Part shown: positions 9,568-19,475 of the stretch, in pieces
Layout: every line of letters begins with the position of its first letter
Numbering within the stretch: position 1 is the stretch's first letter
Translations under genes and position numbers: made by a program
Assembly (NCBI GenBank): GCA_009746045.1
Contig: RPFO01000253.1
Span: 4,553,332-4,617,331 of the forward strand
DNA length: 64,000 bases
DNA from: Mesostigma viride
Lineage: Eukaryota > Streptophyta > Mesostigmatophyceae > Mesostigmatales > Mesostigmataceae
Direction: 5' to 3'
Notes under the pieces: model-generated
The model's database searches: none
Told to the model about the DNA's origin: nothing
Seen by the model: only the letters and a program-made list of their open reading frames with translations

Positions 9568-11853
9568 TGTTACGTCCCGGCCCAGACACACCTAGCCTGA
9601 GCTACGTAGCGAAAGACCCCCCTTGCCGGAATTAGGAATAGTTCAAGGTAGCCTAAAGTAGGTTGCGCTTCACGACGTGAGTCGTGACATATCTGGCATC
9701 ACGGCTTGATGCCAAGCTAATTAACCCCTCATTGGTCTTGCAGCCGATTTTCCGCCAAAAATCGACTTGCAGCCGATGCATCGGCTGCTCCGCGGGGGAC
9801 CAAATTGCGCGAAAACTATTGAGAATTAGGAAACGTTTAGCTGAGAAGATCGAAAGTTTATAATTTTCCTCACAGCATGGTACTAGGGTTCGCATACTTC
9901 TGACAAAGTTATAGAGGTGTTCTGGCCGGTCAAAGTACAAGGGGTCAGGGTACTTTTTCACGTAAAACGTGCATTCCGGAAAACGACGACCTGGCCATGG
10001 CGGCTTGCGCCCACGCATGGCATTTACGTTTGCGTTCGAATTTTCTGGCCAAACTTAGGGAATTGATTTTATACGTCCTAAAGATCATACAGGCCAATTT
10101 TTGGTTCGCGGGAATGCCATTTGATAGGTGTCGGCAGCGTTCTTGCTGGAAAAAACTGCGATCAGGCCGGACGATAGAAACGTTGACAGCAATACCTTTA
10201 CGGCGTATTTTAAAGGATATATTGGTTTCTTTGTACTTATTATGATACATAGTAGTCCTAAACGTGCAAGGGTGGCAAGAAATCGCCGAATCTAGCGACC
10301 ATGATGCACAACTTTGGTGTGCCGAAATGCGCCATTTTGCGGCCACCGCCTGGGCCAAGGTAACGCCATCCATGCCTGGTAAAGCTTCAGCATCGTTTTC
10401 CTATCGATGTTTGACATTTATATATATGTTCTAGCTTGTGTAGCACATTCTTTTTGCATTATTCATGCTCTTTCTTGACCCTGGCCTGGCCCCTTTCTAA
10501 AACACCCTTCTTAGATGCTTCCCTCAGTCAGTTGATCTGCCACAGTGTGATGGTGATAAGTTTTAGATGCTGTATGGGTTTGAATACCTCCATATATGTT
10601 TGTTATACATTTCCCATACACATATTGCATGATTGTGAGGCAGTTGGCTGGTCTCTGTGGCATCATCAAGCACGTAACTGGTGAGTAAAAGCTTCCCATT
10701 GACAGCATGTGCCACCAGGTGTGCTGGCCATCACCTGGCAAGCTATAGCAGCTTAGGCCTAGTTTATCCTTGCTAGGGCAGGCTGAAATAGGCTCAACGT
10801 CACTAGTTTGTTGGTGGCTGCCTCCTATAATGTATGCCTTGCGTAGGGTATCCGTACCACGTTACCTACGTGCATGGACAAGCTGGCACCTGCACATAGG
10901 TGCCATGTAAGGGCAGTGTGATGATGCAGTTATGTTTCCCCATCATTGTGGAAGGGAAATGTATTGTATGGCATGGTTGGGGGCCATATTAGTAGGTATT
11001 AGTAGGTAGTATGCCCACCCCTACCCCCTTGGTTGCTTTTTACCAACGGTACCCCTATGGGCTGTACTGGGTGTAACTGCTGGTATACCCACCCAAATGA
11101 TGACCCCAATGGCTCAAACTGTTCAGCAACTAATTGTTTATCATCCCTGAAGTGGTAGGTGCCTAGGTCTTATAACATAATTCAAAATGCACATTCTACC
11201 AAAAATGAAAACGCGCGTCTCGACCCCCCTAACTTTGGCGGTAGTTTTCTATGGCCTACCCTGCAGATATGTTAGGTTGTGATAGCTCACCCCGAAGGGC
11301 AACTCATGGACATGCTTGACCCCCAAGGACAGCCCTTGGATGTTGGTAGGTTGGGTGTGGGGTGGTTTGCAAATTTAGCATTTTGCAGCCGATTTTTCGG
11401 CTTTAAATGGGACCAATGAGGGGTTAATACACACTTATAATGGCTAGCAATACCAATTACAAATGGATAATTGCCCCGGGCTCAATGTGTAGGCGTATTC
11501 GCACTTATCATTCATTAAACCAAGAGGACGAGACTCTCGTCCTCGGACTAATTTAACCTAGGTTGGTGGCGGCGCAGATACACACCAATTCCTGCTGGCC
11601 AATCCAATTCACACATTCCACGTAGGATCCGGGCCGACATCGACCCCCAACTACAGGATCCTCGCCTAGAACCATTGTCGGACCCAGAACTGGCGCGGCG
11701 CCACGGCACCGGCCCTTAAAAGGTCAGCCTAGGACCAAAATAACTAGCCCAATTCTCACAATAGCCAATATCCATAAAACTCAGTACAACGGCCACATGG
11801 CCTTAGTAATTTATTCCATTGTTACGTCCGACCAAAAGGCCCGGGACGTAACA
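9568..11853 (-). repeat. 3' LTR of the chromovirus, interrupted
   Basis: Starts TGTTACGTCC and ends GGACGTAACA. After removing the 1699-bp insertion and one TTAA it is 583 bp, the same length as the other LTR. Reading both side by side I find one difference (GGCGGCGCAG here, GGCGGTGCAG at about 31386). Confidence 0.95.
9721..11427. mobile_element. TTAA-flanked (piggyBac-like) element, copy 1
   Basis: The intact LTR reads GCTAATTAATACAC; here TTAA is duplicated (9721-9724 and 11424-11427) around a 1699-bp insert starting CCCCTCATTGGTC and ending with its complement GACCAATGAGGGG. TTAA targets and CCC-starting inverted repeats fit piggyBac; a TA-duplicating element with ends starting ACCCC cannot be formally excluded. 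A perfect 20-bp palindrome lies at 9769-9788. No transposase is recognisable, so it is probably non-autonomous. A minus-strand frame at about 10018-9770 (MRGRKPPWPGRRFPEC at its start) is shared with copy 2. Confidence 0.85.
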
Positions 11854-11868
11854 CTCCTCCCCCCCCAC
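11854..11868 (-). promoter_or_regulatory. Polypurine tract of the chromovirus
   Basis: On the minus strand GTGGGGGGGGAGGAG ends immediately before the 3' LTR, the expected position and composition of the plus-strand primer for reverse transcription. Confidence 0.8.
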
Positions 11869-12074
11869 GGGGGTCGGTAGTCCCTACCGTACAAAGATAG
11901 GATAGAGAAGCAAAACAAGACTACTATAAGAGTACTATGTCCCAACCTCGGTTCACGCGCAGGTCAGTAATACCAGTTCCTCTAGAGGTTGATACACATG
12001 CCCAACCCTGACGTAGTAGCCGGAACTCTGGGGATTGGATTCCGCTATCCATCCCAAAAACTGAACTATCTACT

Positions 12075-14580
12075 CTAGCGTCCGCCGCTAGTGGTCCGCC
12101 GCTGCTGCTGGGCCTCAAGGAGAGCCCGTCGCCCCACGGGGGTTATATTACGGGTCATCGCCCCGGGATGCGCGCATAAATCCACTTCGAAGGCGATCTG
12201 ATATGGGGACGTCTTCTGCCGACCCAGCCTGGACAGCTCCACCCACGTGCCCCGGGGCCACATGGCCAGGAACCCAGCAAGATACTGGGGGTGGGTAAAG
12301 AGAAGGGTCAGCGCCGACCAATCTGCCACCCCACAGCGGTGATCACGAACAAACTTCACCCCCATCATGAAAACCTCAGTGCGCACGTGATCCTCAATGA
12401 TTGTCGCCCTTGGTGCCCCTACAATATCAGGCACCACCCGTTCCAGGAAGGCACGCCCTTCCGCCGGGGCCACCTTGGGCGGCATAACCACGTGCCCCAC
12501 TCCATCCACCTGATACCTCCAGTCCCATGCACCAATCCTCGGTACCGAACCGCACCGTGTGGCCCACCGTCCCGGGGGGAAAACGAAGGTCGTCGGGTTG
12601 CGGTAAGGGCAGCGGAGCCTGTGGGAAGAAGGTGATTTCTAGTTGTTCCCAGTAGGCACCACGGTCAATCGCACACCAAGGACCCGCTTGAAAAACCAAA
12701 GGAGCGGGCAGGTGCATGCCAGAAGGGACCGAGATCACAGGTCCCTCGAACACCACGCACAACTTTTCCGTACGAGGCCCCGGCCCACCATGCCTTACTG
12801 CCCTCCCCGGAATTGTCCGTATGAAATCCCCCAGGGACCACTCCTCGTGTGAAGCTGCCCGGGAAGCTGCCTCGTAGCCTACTGAGGTGGCGACTGAGTG
12901 ATCGCCCTGGCGCCCGAGCTGGTCCAGCATACGCTGTATCAGACCCTGCCCGGACTGCACCGCTGCCACGAGTGTCTCGATGGTAACCACGGGTTCCGCC
13001 GGAACCATGACTCCCGTCACGTTGGGACCTTCCGCGGCAATCCGTACGTTAGGTAAGCACGGTCCCTCCGCGGGAAGGTGCGACTGTCGATCCGAGGTGG
13101 TGGGTCTGCTGGGTCCCTCCGCAGGACGTGACATCGACGATCCGGCCTGGGCAGGCCGGGGACGTGGCTCCATGCAAGGAGACCAAGAAGTTAGGCTCCG
13201 GTGGAACCTCTTCCACTCGGGAACAAGGCTCCAGGGTGACATGGAAGGTGGGCTCTCCTTGGCCCGCAACGGTCAAGGTGCCAGAGGGAACCTCATCAAA
13301 CGGCTCCTCTCTAGCCGGCCGTTCTGCCCTAGCCACCGCGGTCTCCTCCGTTCGCCGTCGCCGGCTCTCTCGCTCCCGCTCCAACTCCACCGCGGGCCCC
13401 CACGTGCGCTCCCATTGCCGATTCTCCAGCCGACGAGATGGTGGTGACGCTTGGCGAGCGGGGCGTACCTCGTTCCCGGAGTCTGAGCGGGAACGCGAGC
13501 GGGAGGGCGGTGATGGCGAGCGACGACGTGCCGGCCACTCCGGAGCACGTCGAGGGGCGGTTTGACTGCCTCCGCCCCATCCGGTAGCCCTCGGAAGACT
13601 CCGCGTCTCACGCCCTAGAGGTCGCCCCCATGCAGCCCGTTGCCGGCGGTGGCGCCTTATAACGAGGCACAGGACGGTTTCTCGCGCCGCTGTCCTGGGA
13701 GCCCCGAGAGGGCGGATCCCGCGGAGGGGAACGAGAGAGAGGGCGTGGAGGATGGTCGTCGGAATCAGAGTCATACTCCTCACTCCCATCGTCCTGGTCC
13801 TCATCATCCATGGCCACGATGCGATCCAGGGCCTGCCGTAACGAATACTGCCCCTCACGCAGGCATTTTTCACCCCGTAACGCCCCCTCCGGCGGAAGAT
13901 ACCGGGGAAAGTGGCGTTCCAGCAGCTTCCGCACCAGGGGTGGAAGTAGGAGGAGAAAGAGCCGTGGGAAAGCCAGACCCGCTTCCAGCGTGTTCATGCA
14001 CGCGTGACAGGGGCACTCCCGCTCATGGGTTTCCCAGTCGGAACCGACTACCACGCCGTCGCGCGCAGCGGTACGGGTCTCGATCCGGAACCTCGCGTTG
14101 CGCCGCACGAACCTTCGAAAGATATCCATCCGCTCAGGGTCGACCCGCGCCATAATGGCATCAGCACGGAGTTCCGAAGGCATCCGATTACGGCGCCGAC
14201 GTCGTCGTTCCAACAAGACTTCCCCCTCCCGACCATAGTCCCGCAAGAACACCCGGGGATTAAACGTCTCCTCGTTCAGCTCCTTCACTAGCTGCAACGT
14301 ACGCGCGTCCGGTGCCCCGGGTCTTGAAGGCCCAGTCTGTCCGCCACCGCCTCCCGAGCCCCCGGCCCCTGGCGCGCCCCTTCGGACCGCAGGCTCTCCA
14401 CGAGCTATCTGCGTCCTCTCCCCCACTTCCAGTTCTGGGACCTCAGGATCGTCAGGTATATCCATGTCAACCAGATCTCCCTCACTGGACTCCCCGTCTG
14501 CTTCCCGGAATCCTGCGTCTGCAGCCTCCACGGCGCCGACGGAAGTCTGGCCTCTGGGAAGCGCCTCCGCGGCGTCCCCC
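12075..14580 (-). pseudogene. Extra reading region between pol and the 3' LTR
   Basis: After the pol stop at 14683-14685 the minus strand holds about 2.5 kb of mostly open reading in three successive frames (about 14580-13608, 13870-13050, 13269-12075). The first part has an ATG at about 14466 in an acidic context, an Arg-rich block (ERRRRRRNRM), a CPCHACMN cysteine/histidine cluster, and a hydrophobic run (LFLLLLPPLV). The middle is Arg/Ser/Glu-rich. The last part has aromatic-rich segments (GPWCAIDRGAYWEQLEITFF; WPRGTWVEL) and ends in a Gln/Arg-rich tail. Ordinary chromoviruses have no ORF here. It has no clear signal peptide or transmembrane anchor, so an envelope is not supported; function unknown. 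Confidence 0.6.
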
Positions 14581-14628
14581 TGCACAGCCCACACACAACA
14601 AGATGCCAGGGTGTTAGTAGGCGTGTAC
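14580..14628 (-). promoter_or_regulatory. Candidate 49-nt intron or splice acceptor before the extra ORF
   Basis: The minus strand reads CAG/GTACACGC, then CTACTAACACC, a textbook TACTAAC branch box, then a TTGTTGTGTG tract ending GGGCTGTGCAG. It lies between the pol stop and the first ATG of the extra reading region, so it could be the acceptor for a spliced downstream message. A donor within the leader would be needed; none was assigned. Confidence 0.4.
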
Positions 14629-14682
14629 CTGATACCCGGCTCACACACCACCCTCACCCTACACCCTACCAGATGTGGTCTG

Positions 14683-16440
14683 CTAACGCAACTGGTGCGT
14701 CTTCTTATATGCTTCTAGTAAGCGGGCGCACCCCGCTAACTCGGTAGCGGTGCGCCAGGAGTCCTCAGACTCGTGTTGTGCGAATCGCCATCGCACCCGG
14801 TATTGTCGCTGGACCCCTCGTCCCCGTTTGACATCCCGGTGTCCCACGATCGCTGCCACCTCGTCCTCCTGTTACCCCGTGTCCGGATTGAAGTCCATTG
14901 GGGCTGGGGGATTGACCCTGCCCTGAATGGTATTCTGGTGATACAACTTGAGCTGGTCACGGTGAAAACGGTTGGACGTGAGGTTCCAGGACACTGGGAT
15001 GTCCACCTGGAACATGACATCGTCGAACTTGGTGAGGACCTTGTAGGGACCCAGGAACATGGGTCGGAGCTTAGTCTTCAGCTCCTTCTCCACCTTGTGC
15101 GAAAATCGCCCGATCTGCGGGCCCTCAACCAGGACCCAATCGCCCATGCACCTCGATGGACGGCGTTCGGTGATCCCGCTTGCCGGCTGTCCTCTCCAGA
15201 TACCGCTCTGCCGCGGCGCGATAGCCCTGAACTGCGCTGTTATGCGCCTGGTGCATCCGCTGCAGCAACCGCTCAACCCCCTGAAGGGTATCCAACTTGA
15301 CCTGATCCTCTCCAAGTTCGTGGCTGCCAAGCAAGTCGAGCGGTGTGAGAGGGTGTCGGCCGGAGTTGAGGAAAAAGGGGGTAAACCCATGGGCGGCCTG
15401 TGGGGCATTGTTCAGGGAAAACTCCACCAAGCCCAGAAGTTCTTCCCAATTGCTGCCCACCGTGTCCGTGTAGTGTCGCATGGTCTCTTGCACCGTGCGG
15501 TTCAGCCGCTCCACCAGGTGCGACGACGAGCTGTGATAGGCCGTGCCCAGCGACACCTTGGTGCCCAGTCGCTCGAAAAACTCCTGCCAGAATTTGGCCG
15601 TGAAGAGCTTGTCGCGGTCAGAGATGAACTGCCGGCTGAGCCCGTGAAACCGAAACACGTGCGTCAAGTATATCTTGGCGCACTCCTCCGCTGTGAGGTC
15701 GACCGGACACGGGGCCAGATGACACATGCGCGTCAGGCGGTCCACGAACACCAAGACCATGCTGTTGCCGTTCTTCGTCTTCTTAAACGGGCCGATGAAG
15801 TCCATCATGATAGAATCCCAAGGACCCATAGGATCCGGCAGCGTCTTAGGGACTGCCTGAGAGCCCGTGTTCCTGGACTTCATGATCTGACACGAGGGGC
15901 ACTGGCGCACGTACGTCTCGATATACTCCTTCATCCCTGGCCAGTAGAAGTGCTTACGGGCCCGGGGAAGGAGACGGTGACTTCCTTGATGTCCGCCCAG
16001 AAGGGAATCATGGAGCTCGTGAAGCAAGGCAGCCCTACAAAGCTCAGGAACATACAGCCGCCATTCCCCCGGCTGGGGACTCACGAACAGGCGCCCCTCC
16101 TGGAACTTGCAAGGATAGGCCCCCATCTGCTGGGGATGTGCCCGGATGGCTTCCAGTGCTGCTTCCTCCGTGACCGTGAAACGGCTGATCAGCGTCTCCA
16201 AGTCCGACGTGACTGTGAACGCGTCCGCAGCCGGCTCCGCCGCATCCGTACCCGCCTGGTTGACGAATTCTGAGAAGACTGTGGGAGGGCCGAGCGGCTG
16301 AAGCTGAAAAATTCCCTGGGGCGGCACCACATGACTAAGGGGCACGCGCGCATGCGACCCCTCCCCCTCCCCGGGGATGTCCACGTCCTCGTGGGCGCTT
16401 GGTTGAACCGTCTCCTCCGGGAGGGGTGACAAGTCATCCA
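14683..16440 (-). pseudogene. Chromovirus integrase and chromodomain
   Basis: Zinc-binding HHCC region (LHDSLLGGHQG, then CPSC) at about 15970-15880; catalytic D, D, E in IMMDFIGPFKK, FISDRDKLF and HLVERLNRTV at about 15815-15500; GPY motif (LGPYKVLTKFDDV) at about 15050. After NPDTG an in-frame TAA (14872-14874) is followed in the same frame by a chromodomain (VAAIVGHRDVKRGRG, then QYRVRWRF, EDSWRTATEL, ARLLEAYK) ending at the stop TAG 14683-14685. The chromodomain would direct integration to modified chromatin. The frame shifts once between the catalytic core and the GPY region, so it is non-functional as read. Confidence 0.85.
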
Positions 16441-16443
16441 TGG

Positions 16444-17530
16444 TCAGTGGTGTGCCCAAGATGAAACAATTGGCGGGCCCGGGGAGACCGTGGTTCCATA
16501 CCGTATAGGCGGTCCCCGGGGCGGCCACTGGCCTACACAGGTGGTATGCAGCACGTCCATGTCCTCGTAGAACCAATAGTCCGCCCGGCGCGAGAGGGCG
16601 TCGGGCACCACATTGTCCGCGCCCTTGACATATTGGATCTTGAACGGCGCAAACTGTGACAGGTACTCCATCCACCGCGCCTGGCGGGGCGTCAAGTTGG
16701 GCTGCACCAGTAGGTGGGTGAGCGGCCGGTGGTCGGTGTGGATCACCAGGCGATGGGGGTCAAGATCCCCCTGCTCGCTGATGGCCACCGAAAACTGGGC
16801 CCCCAAGAGATGATGACGCCACGTGTGGCAGCTGTAGACGACTGCCAGGAGTTCCTGCTGATGCACTGGATAATTCCGTTCCGCCGGAATCATCGTGCGT
16901 GAGATGTACTCGATGGGCTGAAGGCCCTTGCCTTGGTCCTGCAGGAGAACGCCCCCGATGGCCACCTTACTGGCGTCAGTAGCCACGACGAAAGGAAGGG
17001 ACGGGTCCGGCAGGACAAGGACTGGCGCTGTGGTGAGGTGGCGCTTAAGCGCCTCGAAAGCCTGTTGGCACTGCTCAGCCCAAAGGAACGGGGTACCCTT
17101 CTTGAGAAGAGCGTTGATCGGGGCGGCGATGGTGGCAAACCTCGGGATGAACCGTCGGTAGTAAGATGCCAACCCCAGGAAACTGCGCACCCCTTTCACG
17201 TCCGTAGGGACATGCCATTGCTGGACAGCCTCGATCTTCTCCTCCGGGTCGGTCGCGATGCCCTCCGCGGACAGGGTATGGCCCAGAAACGGCACGCAGC
17301 GACCGGCGCGCACCTTGGCCTTCCGCGCCGACAGGTGCTCATCCTCCATGATCTGCAGCACTGCGTCAACATCCTCCAGGTGCTCCTCGAACGTCTTGGA
17401 GTACACCAGGATGTCGTCCAGATACGCCAGCGCGCACGTGCGCTTGTAGGTCCAGGGCGGGCGCGCTCCCTTCTGCGGGTCCGCCAGATCCTGGGAGACC
17501 TGCGGTAAGTGGGCTGTGCCCATCACCGGA
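16444..17530 (-). pseudogene. Chromovirus RT 3' part and RNase H
   Basis: Continues the RT interrupted at 23907. The catalytic box LAYLDDILVYSKT lies at about 17430-17395, followed by GRCVPFLGHTLS, the FLGLASYYRRFIP thumb region and the tether. RNase H residues appear in order: VATDASKVA, QQELLAVV, IHTDHRPLTHLL, DNVVPDALSRR. Between the LRP motif and YLDD there are about 25 extra residues compared with usual gypsy RTs. The frame shifts after the RNase H domain. Confidence 0.85.
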
Positions 17531-17544
17531 CACTAGGAACTCGG

Positions 17545-17880
17545 CTTTGAGAATGGGTGAGAAATGGTGAGAAAAAGGGTGAGAAAGGTGAGAAAAAGGG
17601 TGAGAAATGGGTGAGAATGGGTGAGAAAGGTGAGAAAAAAGGGTGAGAATGGGGTGAGAATGGGTGAGAAAACACGTTTCTCACCTGGGTGAGATTGCCC
17701 CAAAAAGGTGAAAAAAGGGGAAAAACGTGAGAAAAATCTCAAAAAACAGGACGTGAGATAAGTGAGAAAAACGGGAGGTGTGAAACGTGAGAAAAGTGAG
17801 AAAATCAGGACGTGAGAAAAGTGAGAAAAGTGAGAAAAACAGGACGTGAGAAAAGTGAGAAAAGTGAGAAAACACAGCGC
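17545..17880. repeat. Left subterminal GTGAGAAA repeats of the CACTA element
   Basis: About thirty imperfect units built on GTGAGAA(A) with G- or A-run spacers, for example GGTGAGAAATGGTGAGAAAA, giving way to GACGTGAGAAAAGTGAGAAAA near 17800-17870. These are candidate transposase-binding sites. Confidence 0.85.
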
Positions 17881-18035
17881 TGAAAAACACACCCATAATG
17901 CAATATGCTGGCAGCAGACACATGCATGCAGTGCCAGTAACAACCGCTGTTCAAAACAGCACGAACAATAATGATTTTTTCATTAAATGTTTGAATAATT
18001 TTAATGTTTACAGCTGCAAGAACCCGTTGATTCAA

Positions 18036-18190
18036 CTATTCAACACTGTTATTATGGCGTTATGTACATCTTCGGCATTCAAATATGCCTGTTCAACACA
18101 GTCTGTTATGGCGTTATGACATCTTCGGCATTCAATGCCTGTTCAACACAGTCTGTTATGGCGTTATGACATCTTCCGCATTCAATGCCT
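18036..18190. repeat. Tandem repeat, about 57-bp unit, 2.5 copies
   Basis: The unit contains GCCTGTTCAACACAGTCTGT, then TATGGCGTTATG and ACATCTTC(G/C)GCATTCAA. It occurs twice in full and partly a third time. Confidence 0.85.
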
Positions 18191-18764
18191 ATCATCAAAT
18201 ACTATATGGTAGCTACTAAGCTAACAAAGCGGGCCGGTCGACAGGGCGTCACATGCTGACTTGAAAGTGGAACCGCTTGCATTTTACTCTCGTGGTCCCT
18301 GCAAGAAATAAAGCAAACCGACACAATATACGCAAGAGGAAAAGAAATCAGATCCTTGACATAGATGTAAGCGTTCTACAAGGAAGAGCTCACCAGCACC
18401 TAACGGTCCATGCAGCAAATGTGTAGAACCCAACACTCACTCTTATGCATGGCAAAGCAGCCCCATGTGGCAAGGCAGCACCATACACATGAATCACACC
18501 ATGCGCCAGATGTCACACGAGCAAGGCACAACGTTGTCGTCGGATCAGAAAGCAACAAACGTGAAAACGCTAGCGGCCCAAATCTGAGATTCCGCGGAAC
18601 ACAGAAAATAAGAAAGCTCAGAAGCTACCAGCAAGGGATCGAACATATGACCTTTGGCATGATTTCGCGGCTGTGTGAGTCTCCTGATCCGAAGGCATCT
18701 CACTTAATTAACGTTTCGAAACAGCCAAACTGCGGAAAATCTCTTACCGGAGAGAGTTGCCAAT

Positions 18765-18985
18765 TATTATCAAGGAGACAACCAGCGCAGGCCAGAAATC
18801 GGGAGAATCCGGACCATGGTAGCTCGAGCCTGCCGTTATCTTGTCCGCGTTTTCGAGTCGTGCAGGATTATGAATATGAATGGAGATGGAAATGTGTAGC
18901 CTTGTGCATTGAAATTACGGCTGGCTGACGTGAAGAGCGACTACATGACCTACACGGTGGGGCCGGAAACGGCTTGCTTGATTGT
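18765..18985. repeat. Dispersed repeat copy inside the CACTA element
   Basis: Starts ATCAAGGAGACAACCAGCGC and continues through ACCATGGTAGCTCGAGCCTG to GGTGGGGCCGGAAACGGCTT. It matches 34434-34665 over about 220 bases with small indels; the first 35 bases also occur at 5337 and 36724. No coding potential seen. Confidence 0.8.
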
Positions 18986-19359
18986 GTTTCATCGTGGGCA
19001 ACGAGTCCAACAACTACTTTCTCTGGGCGGCAAACTGCGGCAAATTGAACGCAAACCTCATCATGAAATCTTGACCGTCGAAATGTAACAATCCGACGAC
19101 TTGTGCAGTATGCCGCGTAATTTTCTGTTGCGGGAGAGCCGTTGGGCCGGTTCCCGACGCGGGCGACCAGTGGTTTGCGTTAAATTAACTTAGCTGAAGT
19201 TCCCCAAGCCGCATGATGGCTCTCATCGACGGCCTCAGTCTATTGACGCGTCGGCCCGATTTTGGCGGCACCCAATTTGACCCCAACGGCACCTACCGAC
19301 AAAGGGCATACGTACGTTTCACGCGCACCACGACCTTCGAGCTCTGCTATGGCGGTGGT

Positions 19360-19460
19360 GCCGTGGGGCCCGCATCAGACTGCGGGCCCTTATCTGCTTT
19401 GGCGGTGCTGCCGTTGGGCCCGCATCAGAATTCAGGCCCTTTATGCATGCGGGCCATTAA
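19360..19460. repeat. Tandem duplication, about 50-bp unit
   Basis: GGCGGTG(G/C)TGCCGT(G/T)GGGCCCGCATCAGA occurs twice, at about 19350 and 19400, just upstream of the ORF1-type LINE frame. It may be a 5' regulatory repeat of that element. Confidence 0.6.
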
Positions 19461-19475
19461 TGCATGTTACTTTTT

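Noticed and set aside
9721-11427. Harbinger-type origin of the 1699-bp elements
   Set aside because: A 3-bp TTA or TAA duplication would have to be the same on both sides, which it is not; TTAA (piggyBac) or TA explains both insertions.
13640-14155. Plus-strand ORFs in the chromovirus 3' region and at 15059-16273
   Set aside because: They are antisense to integrase and the extra reading region; no recognisable features.
12075-14580. The extra chromovirus region as an envelope gene
   Set aside because: No signal peptide, no convincing transmembrane anchor and no fusion-peptide-like segment; only one short hydrophobic run.
14872-14874. TAA read as glutamine (alternative genetic code known in some ulvophytes)
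   Set aside because: One codon in a broken retroelement; the host genes end normally and show no in-frame TAA or TAG.
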